A stretch of DNA of 64,000 nucleotides from Rehmannia glutinosa (Eukaryota > Streptophyta > Magnoliopsida > Lamiales > Orobanchaceae), in assembly GCA_016081115.2 (NCBI GenBank), contig CM071930.1, positions 26,117,641 to 26,181,640 on the forward strand, written 5' to 3'. Under the pieces are notes generated by a model that was not told the origin of the DNA, did no database searches, and saw only the letters and a program-made list of their open reading frames with translations. Of the stretch, positions 57,481 to 64,000 are shown one piece after another (position 1 is the first letter of the stretch; each line of letters starts with the position of its first letter). Made by a program: the position numbers and the translations under genes.

Positions 57481-58941
57481 TGTAGGTCCCAAGGGGTGTG
57501 AGTGTAAGGTTTAGAAGGGGGTTGAATAAACCTTACCAAATTTTCGATTTAGTCCTTTTAAAAGTTCAGAGTTGATACTACACGTTGTGTCCATGAACGA
57601 CCAATTTAGTTAATCCACTCAACACTGACTTCCCGAGCTGTTGATAGAATAACTCAAATTTGTTAAGACCGAATTAGCTCAACGTGGTTTGTTTTCAGTG
57701 GAAGACTTAACACCCTTAAGTTTGGTTTAGTAGAGATTTAAAGCTTGATTTAGTACTTAGAAATTATCAAATGGATAGCAAATATGTCAAAGTTAAACAA
57801 ATATGATGCAGAATTAAAGTCTTCAAAATGTAAATGACACGATAAATTTTTATAGAGGTTCAAGATGGGGTAATTCTTCTCCTCTCTTCTCCAACTCTTG
57901 GAGGAATCCACTAGGTATTGATCAAGATACAAAGTGGTAGATGGCAAGTCTTGATCACACAAATGACTTGATCCTTCGGGACTCGGCGAGAATGCCTTGG
58001 TCACTCATGTTGTTTCAAGATGTTGCCATAACTTGCTCAAGCTCTTTGGATTTGATCACATCCAAAAGCTCAAGACTTTCGACCTTGAACCTTCCTACAA
58101 TCCTTCGTGGAATGTAGACCCCTTTTCTTCTAAAGTTTCCTCTTCAATTGATTGAAGCTATCTTTTCCTTCACAGTGAGTGTTGGATTGATTTTCTTCGT
58201 AATGTAGGCTTGAGGATTAATCTTGAATGATTTGAGAATGTTTTTGGTTACAGATTCAAATGTTTTCTTGAATGTTCGTGGTTACGTCCTCTTCTCTCGC
58301 AGTCATTCCTCGGCCTTTTATAGTGATCTTTCAAAAATCGCCCGTGAAGAGATAGGCTTATTTTTGAAAGTCACTTGTGGACGTTGGCTTGTCTTGTTGC
58401 AATCCTTGAATTTGCCACTTCCTCATATAAAATGTTCTTGACTTTTTCGAGTTCGACACGGTCTGCTTCCCATTGGTTTATTCCTTTTGCACGCTTCTGG
58501 GACTTCACTTTAGCATGGAGATATTACTTGTTTAAGTAATTCTCTTGATTTCTATTCAACAGATCTCTTTCGATTATCTCGACTTGATCATTTCCTTGCT
58601 TTCCCCAGGTGACTTAGAGTCACTTCCAATCATTGGATGACTCTTCCCACTTCAACTTGAGACTTGGCTTATCTTGAGTTGACTTGACCGATACTCCACT
58701 CGATTGCATCTCACCGCTCCTTGATCGAGTTCCGTCTTCTCTTTCTTTGCCATACTCACTTTTTGCATCAGTCTTCCTTCTAGTCTCCGGTTGTCTTCTT
58801 GCATGTTTGGGCATAGGATTTAACTCGGCTTGACCAGCCCTATTTATTACAATGCGGTTTACAACAAAAAATGGGGTGCCAACTTCCTATTCTAAGTTTT
58901 ACATGGCATTCATCAAAATCTAAACAATAAATTTCCCAACA
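57481..58941 (-). repeat. 3' LTR of the second Sirevirus copy
   Basis: Plus-strand ends TGTAGGTCCC and CCCAACA. The TATA box is seen as TTTTATAG at 58316-58323. It is more divergent from the first copy's LTRs than those are from each other. Confidence 0.87.
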
Positions 58942-58960
58942 ATTTCCCCCTTTTTGATGA
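58942..58960 (-). other. Polypurine tract, second Sirevirus copy
   Basis: ATTTCCCCCTTTTTGATGA, reverse complement of the tract found at 22937-22950. Confidence 0.8.
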
Positions 58961-59199
58961 TGCCAAAACTTAAAACATTCGAGAATGTAAATAGCAAAGA
59001 TACATATAGATAGTGCATTCACGAGAATGTATGCGTAGAATCAATTCTTTTATTGATCATAACATTCTTGTTCTCATTATACAATCATTTTACAAAGTGT
59101 ATCAAAGCAAACATTTATGTCTACGCAAAATAATAGAAAATTTACTGATTTATTATAGAAGACTTACATATTATGTATTTACATAGTAAAATACATGAA

Positions 59200-61016
59200 G
59201 GGGTGGACAACAACACTTCATCTCCTTTGCCTCACATCTTCTTTCATCTTCTTGATTCTGTCATCTTCTGGTCTTCTTCTCTTTTTCTCATCTTCACCAT
59301 TTCTTCTTCTTTTCATATGCCTTCCTGGCAATTCATCTCTTCTTAATCTCTCTTGTCTCTCCTCCCAAAGCTGAGTTTGTCTTTTATTTTCTTCTTCGAT
59401 TCTTTTCGCATACTCAAGCTGCTTTTAGCCACTTGCCCAGATTGGCTACTTGGTCAAGACTCAATTTCGGATCTATGTACTCAATGTTTTTGGGCGAGGC
59501 CTTCCAAAACCACTTCCTCCACCATCGCTTCTTCATCTTCCTCCGGGGCGTGTATTGTCTTCTTTGGTGAGTAACTTGGGAGTGACAATGTTCGCCAAAT
59601 CTATTTGTCGCCTTCTTCACATAACGTGAGACCCTTTTCCCAAAGATAAAGTCCCGCTTGAGCCATAGACATGTTTGCGAAGTATCCTTCAAATGCGAGC
59701 ATTTTAAATTCATCAACTGATCTTGGCTCGGTCCCGACATCCGAGATGGCATAAGTGTCTCTGCTCTCACCGGAATGCCTCCATGTTGTTTCAAGATGTC
59801 CATAACTCGGGCATCCATCCTTCTTTCCACTTCATCCATCGTTGCTTCAATTGTCTTTCTCTTTTCATAGTAGATATAGCAAGTGTTGGAGTGGCAGAAT
59901 AATGGGAGTTTGTCACGATAATATCACCGTGACAAGACCTTGTTGGGGTTTGTGCAATCATTAAGGTTACATCTCTCGATTCTTCCCCCTCAACAGACTT
60001 CCTTTCTTTTTCCTTGTAACTTCCTCACTTGTCTTTCCCTTCATAGTTTGCTCCTCCTCCTTTTCACCTTCGGATCTCTTTAGCGCTTTAAGGTATTCCT
60101 CTTCCCCTTTTTGGCATCATCAAAGGAGAGAGGAACCCCGGTATCGGATGGAAGTCGAGCTGGCGATAGCCGAGTTCGCGCTCGAGTCTGCGGAGTATGC
60201 GGCACGAAATTTAGAGCGAGTAGCGTTGGACTCTCTGCTGAAATTAGCTTCATTTCAGCCATGAGAAGGCTGAATTTTCTATCCATGTTTTCTTCCATAC
60301 GCCGGAGATCACTCTTATTTTGCTCACGCAGCAGACTTTATCTCGAAGAGAAGTGAGCTTCATGCATGTGCTCAATGTGTTCTCTCAATTTCGTTTTTGC
60401 ATCGGATTTTCGATCTCCGGACACTTTGTTGAACAATGTTCAAATATCTAGCTTGTTCCACACGCATTGTTTCTTTCTTTGCCACCATTCCCCGATTCTC
60501 GAGGCCTCTCAAGCGGTGAAGAAGTTGGCATCTCTGTTATCGATCTCATGTCCATAGAGGCTGGTGCCTCTCCATCCGCTCAATCAATTTCAAGGCTTTG
60601 AACACCTCCCGAACTTCGTTGTTTTTTCCGCTGGACTCTTTTTCAGCAAAAAGTCATAGTCACACGGAACGATGGTGTCGGATGGAAGGACTGCAGTGTG
60701 GAAGCGCGAGATCGTTCTCGACTCGTCGGGGAGGTCGGTACTCTAGAGAGAAAGGAAATGATTCTACAAAGGAATCATCACGCCAAGGGATTTGTTCAAT
60801 GATGAAGGTGCGCGTGAAGTTCCTTTTGAGTCGAACTCTTTGCTTTGGGGAGCCTGCGGACTCTTTTTCACTGGGGTCTTTTGTGAAGTGGACCCGACTT
60901 TGCTGAGCCTCACTGTCTCAACAACCTCGGTCTCACCGGTTTCTCCAATTGAGTGGGTGGTCCTCGGCCTTATCGAGCGTCATCGGACGATGATGAGATT
61001 TCCATTGGTGGCTCAC
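59200..61016 (-). pseudogene. Extra 3' coding region of the second Sirevirus copy, partial
   Basis: In reverse, pieces match the last third of 18148-22676: KFSLLMAEMK (about 60275), GVPLSFDDAKKGK (about 60110), RMDARVMDILKQHGGIPV (59820-59750) and YIDPKLSLDQVANL (59480-59430). Frames are broken. Recurrence of this region in two copies shows it belongs to the family and is not a one-off capture. Confidence 0.7.
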
Positions 61017-62746
61017 TGATAAGGGTCTTTTTATGCATGTTTTATGTGTATATTTAAGTATGATTTGAGTTATTTTATCGTTAGTTTCATAAATTTTTAT
61101 TGTACATGGTTCACATTACTCCGGTGCTTTTATTGGTGTAGATTGATGATTTGGAGCTGTTTTTGGTGAATTTTGGGCCATGGTTTCATGTCAAAACATA
61201 CCCGGGGTTTGGATGCAAAAACACTCAAAATCCCAAGCTAAACGCTGGCGTCATTTCGGGCCTTTTCAGTCAAACACGGGCATAGTGTGTTTTTAAGCAC
61301 GGCCGTGCTTTTTAAAAGTTAAAAACGAGCAATTTTTGACCGATGTACCAAACACGGCCAGGCCGTGTTTTCAAGCACGGTTTGGGAAATTCCAAAACAC
61401 GGCCTACCCGTGCTTTTAAAGCACGGGCATGCTTTTCATCCAGACGGTGGTTTTTCGTTGACTAAAATTATGGAGACTTTCCTTTCTCGCTTTTGACAAC
61501 CTTTGAGCAACTTTTACACCTCATTTTGATGCACCAAGCTCTATTATTCCCTCAATTGTCATGTGGACACAATGATTCAACCAACTCAACCATGAATGCG
61601 CACACAATGATTCAACCAACAACCATGGAAGTGGAGCATTTGTTAGCATTATTGATGTGTTCTTTCACAAAGATGGTGCCTATAAAAGCCAAGAGTTTGA
61701 GTTGGAAATATTCATAATTCATGTAGTATTCATTGATAGAGAGATTCGTTGTATATTCATTGTATATTCTAAGTTTCAAAGCAAAATACATTGAGAGGAT
61801 AAAAGAGAGGTAGAGTTGGAAGTTGAAAAGCAATAGAGGAGAAGGCTTGAAGCTCAACATCATTGCAATCAACCAAGGAGGAAGTCTTGTATTGGTCTTG
61901 AAAAAGAGCTAAGTACACCATGTTCATTTTATTCATATCTTCTTGTGTAGTATACTCTTTTGTCAAAGCCATGTGTAGCTAAATTTCTAGTGTTTGAATG
62001 TAATGAACTCTAGAATGAATTTGTGATTAAGGTTTGTATGTTTTTAATAAAATCTTCATGTTTTGTGTGATTCACTTATATTATGCTTTATTCATTCAAA
62101 TTGGTATATGCGCAATATTGATTTGAAGTTTATTTTTCATCCGGGAAATCGAGATTCATGGTGAAATAGAACCTATATAAGTGAAAAGAGTTGCATGCAA
62201 TCTTAGATATAGGGCGACATAAATCTTCCGGATTAGGGTCAAACCTAATATGGGAATTCACAAATCGTTATAATCTTTGTCTTGGGGTTTTAACTAGAAA
62301 GAGATTTCGGTTAATCAACTTGAGATTAGAAGTTATTCGCTCGATAGAGGTTTAACTTAAATCGGGAATTTCTACGGTCCACATAACATGAGATTTTATT
62401 AAACGAGGTTGGTTTTTGCTTAAGGGCTTATGGTTGTATTTTTATCTTGTTGAATCACAAAAACATTCTAGAGGATTTACATTCAAACACATTTCTAGCT
62501 CTTGATTTCTTAATTCTACAATCTACTTTTATTTGATCTTTTGTAAGTTGCAATTATTTTTAAATTCTTTATTTTTCATTTTTTAAACAAACAAAACTTT
62601 GAAAATTGCTAGATTAAATAACAAAAAGACGGTAATTATTAGTACTTACAATCCTCGTGGGAATGACACTCGGTACTCAATAATCTATACTACAAAACGA
62701 TAGGTGCACTTGCCTATGGTTTACTAGAGTAGCTTTTGAGCCATCA
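61017..62746 (+). repeat. Athila 5' LTR
   Basis: 1730 bp, TG...CA. TATAAAA lies at 61681-61687. A cluster of GCACGGCCGTGC and AACACGGCC...GGCCGTGTT palindromes spans 61260-61440. The tail has the TAGGTGCACTTGCC text shared by Athila/Tat LTR ends. Confidence 0.87.
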
Positions 62747-62752
62747 AGTTTT

Positions 62753-62770
62753 TGGCGCCGTTGCCGGGGA
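62753..62770 (+). other. Athila tRNA-Asp primer-binding site
   Basis: TGGCGCCGTTGCCGGGGA, an 18-base match to the primer site used by Athila-type elements (complement of the tRNA-Asp 3' end). Confidence 0.9.
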
Positions 62771-62904
62771 TTGTAATATTAAGAACGCTTTATTTTTGTT
62801 AATTTAATCATTTTTTTTATTTTTTTTTATTTTACCATTATCTTTCTTATTATCTATCTTTGTAAGTCTTGGTTTATACTTATCCTCTTTGTTTACCGCA
62901 GTGT

Positions 62905-64000
62905 ATGCCTACTCGTCGCCGAATTTGGAAGCGCGACACCGCCGGTAGCAACACAGAGGAAAGTACTAACACAAACCACGAAGAGGATACTAACGAAAGT
63001 AAAGATTTCGTCATGGCGGATGAACAAAGAACTATGTATGATTATGCCAAACCATCCATGGACGGCACGTCATCTAGCATCGTAAGGCCCGCTGTTGCAG
63101 CCAATAATTTTGAAATCAAACCGAATGTCATTCAAATGGTGCAACAATTTGTTCAATTTGACGACCTACCGCAGGCGAAGATCCGAACAATCATATCGCA
63201 AATTTCCTTGAAATTTGTGATACCTTCAAAATAAATGGAGTCTCTGACGATGCCATCCGTTTGCGCCTATTCCCATTTACTCTTCGGGGACGGGCTAAAC
63301 AATGGCTAAATACTTTGCCAAAGGGAACAATCACAACATGGAGCATCATGGCCGAAAAGTTCCTTTTGAAATCTTTTCCACCGCCAAAAATCGCACGATT
63401 GAGGAATGAAATCTCTTCATTCACTCAAGAAGACGACGAGACCTTGTACGACACTTGGGAGAGATTCAAAGAATTGTTGCGAAAATGCCCACATCATGGC
63501 CTCCCTATTTGGATGCAAGTCCAAACGTTTTACAACGGGCTACTCTCATCGACGAGGCATATGATTGATGCGGCGGCGGGGGGAACATTGAATAATAAAA
63601 CACCCGAAGCCGCCCAAGATCTCATAGAAGGGATGGCCATGAATGGATATCAATGGCAATCCGTCACGAGGTAAACCTAATAGAACAGTGGGTGTTTATA
63701 ATGCGATCACGATGCAAATTTACACTAGCACAAGTCGAAGCTTTGACCCAAAAGATCGACGATCTAGCGGCTCTAAACCACCACCACCGCATGTTTTATC
63801 TTGTGAAACTTGCGGAGGATTGCATAATCATCGGACTCGCCCACACACAATACCTCACACTAAACAGGCTAATTACGTTGGGAATCAAGGCAGAAATTAC
63901 CCAAGTAATCCTTACAACAACACATACAATCCTGGGTGGCGACAACATCCTAATTTCGGTTGGGGAAACCAAGGCCAACCACGACCTAATCCCAATCCTG
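62905..64000 (+). pseudogene. Athila gag, frameshifted, 3' end outside window
   Basis: ATG at 62905 starts MPTRRRIWKRDTAG. A one-frame change falls between about 63150 and 63185; after it the Retrotrans_gag domain is clear: LFPFTLRGRAKQWLNTLPKG, WSIMAEKFLLKSFPPPKIAR, EDDETLYDTWERFKELLRKC and GLPIWMQVQTFYNGL. A further change occurs near 63670. CETCGGLHNHRTRPH follows (a knuckle-like text lacking the usual later cysteine), then a glycine/asparagine-rich part with YNPGWRQHPNFGWGN, typical of Athila Gag. It would form the particle core. Confidence 0.85.

Larger units (their letters stand above)
57481..61016 (-). mobile_element. Second Sirevirus copy, 3' end only, reverse orientation
   Basis: Contains the 3' LTR (57481-58941), polypurine tract and the last part of the extra 3' coding region, homologous to about 20770-24480 of the first copy. 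The text is then interrupted at 61016 by an Athila LTR. The break falls where the first copy reads GATGATGAGCCACC (20771 onward), so the rest of this copy lies past the Athila element, outside the window. Confidence 0.85.
61017..64000 (+). mobile_element. Athila-type Ty3/gypsy element, 5' part (runs off window)
   Basis: LTR from TGATAAGGG to CCATCA (61017-62746), tRNA-Asp primer site at 62753, then gag from 62905 to the window end. Inserted in the second Sirevirus copy after CTCAC (61012-61016), which should reappear after the far LTR. It is the youngest layer of this nest by position. Confidence 0.88.

Overview
The window is a stretch of eudicot-type plant nuclear DNA. It holds one host gene surrounded by layered transposable elements. 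The evidence is a spliced GPI-transamidase gene with plant-like introns, plant LTR-retrotransposon lineages with tRNA-Met or tRNA-Asp primer sites, a plant L1-type LINE, and DNA-transposon derivatives with their target-site duplications (TSDs) still visible. I see no bacterial, viral or organellar segment. The species cannot be named from the sequence.

Layout. 1-511: 5' end of a minus-strand Ty1/copia element (gag start, primer site, LTR). 692-981: a CACTA mini-element with a GAA TSD. 1461-9000: a nearly full-length, decayed LINE with TSDs, carrying a reverse Athila/Tat-type solo LTR (about 1849-3234). 9033-27720: a Mutator-like element with terminal inverted repeats of about 0.6 kb. Inside it lie a Ty3/gypsy solo LTR (10011-26202), a 14-kb Sirevirus-like copia element inside that LTR (10446-24483), and a small hAT-like element (26657-27068). 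28263-29754: three small insertions: a 17-bp retroposon scar, an inverted-repeat element and a PIF/Harbinger-type element.

30074-34240 (minus strand) is the one clearly functional gene, GPAA1/GAA1. It has six exons, all phases fit, and it encodes 709 residues. About 540 bp upstream of its start codon sits a second Mutator-like element (34777-40935, 10-bp TSD), itself split by an internally deleted Athila-type element (35038-40159, TSD CTTAC).

41155-64000 is a nest at least four levels deep. A gypsy LTR (minus) is split by a minus-strand copia element (41603-57480 and beyond). That element is split in its integrase region by a plus-strand copy of the same family (46173-54324, TSD TTTTA), and in its 5' LTR by a second Sirevirus copy (57481-61016, minus). 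The Sirevirus copy is in turn split by an Athila element (61017-64000, running off the window).

All retroelement reading frames are broken by frameshifts or stops, whereas the host gene is open throughout. The most unusual items are: a 4.5-kb extra 3' coding region with its own promoter-like leader in the Sirevirus; a head-to-head pair of same-family copia elements forming a multi-kilobase inverted repeat; clusters of CG-rich palindromes in LTRs of several families; and a 17-bp retroposon insertion flanked by a perfect 17-bp duplication. I did not find a convincing new biological system beyond these transposon features.
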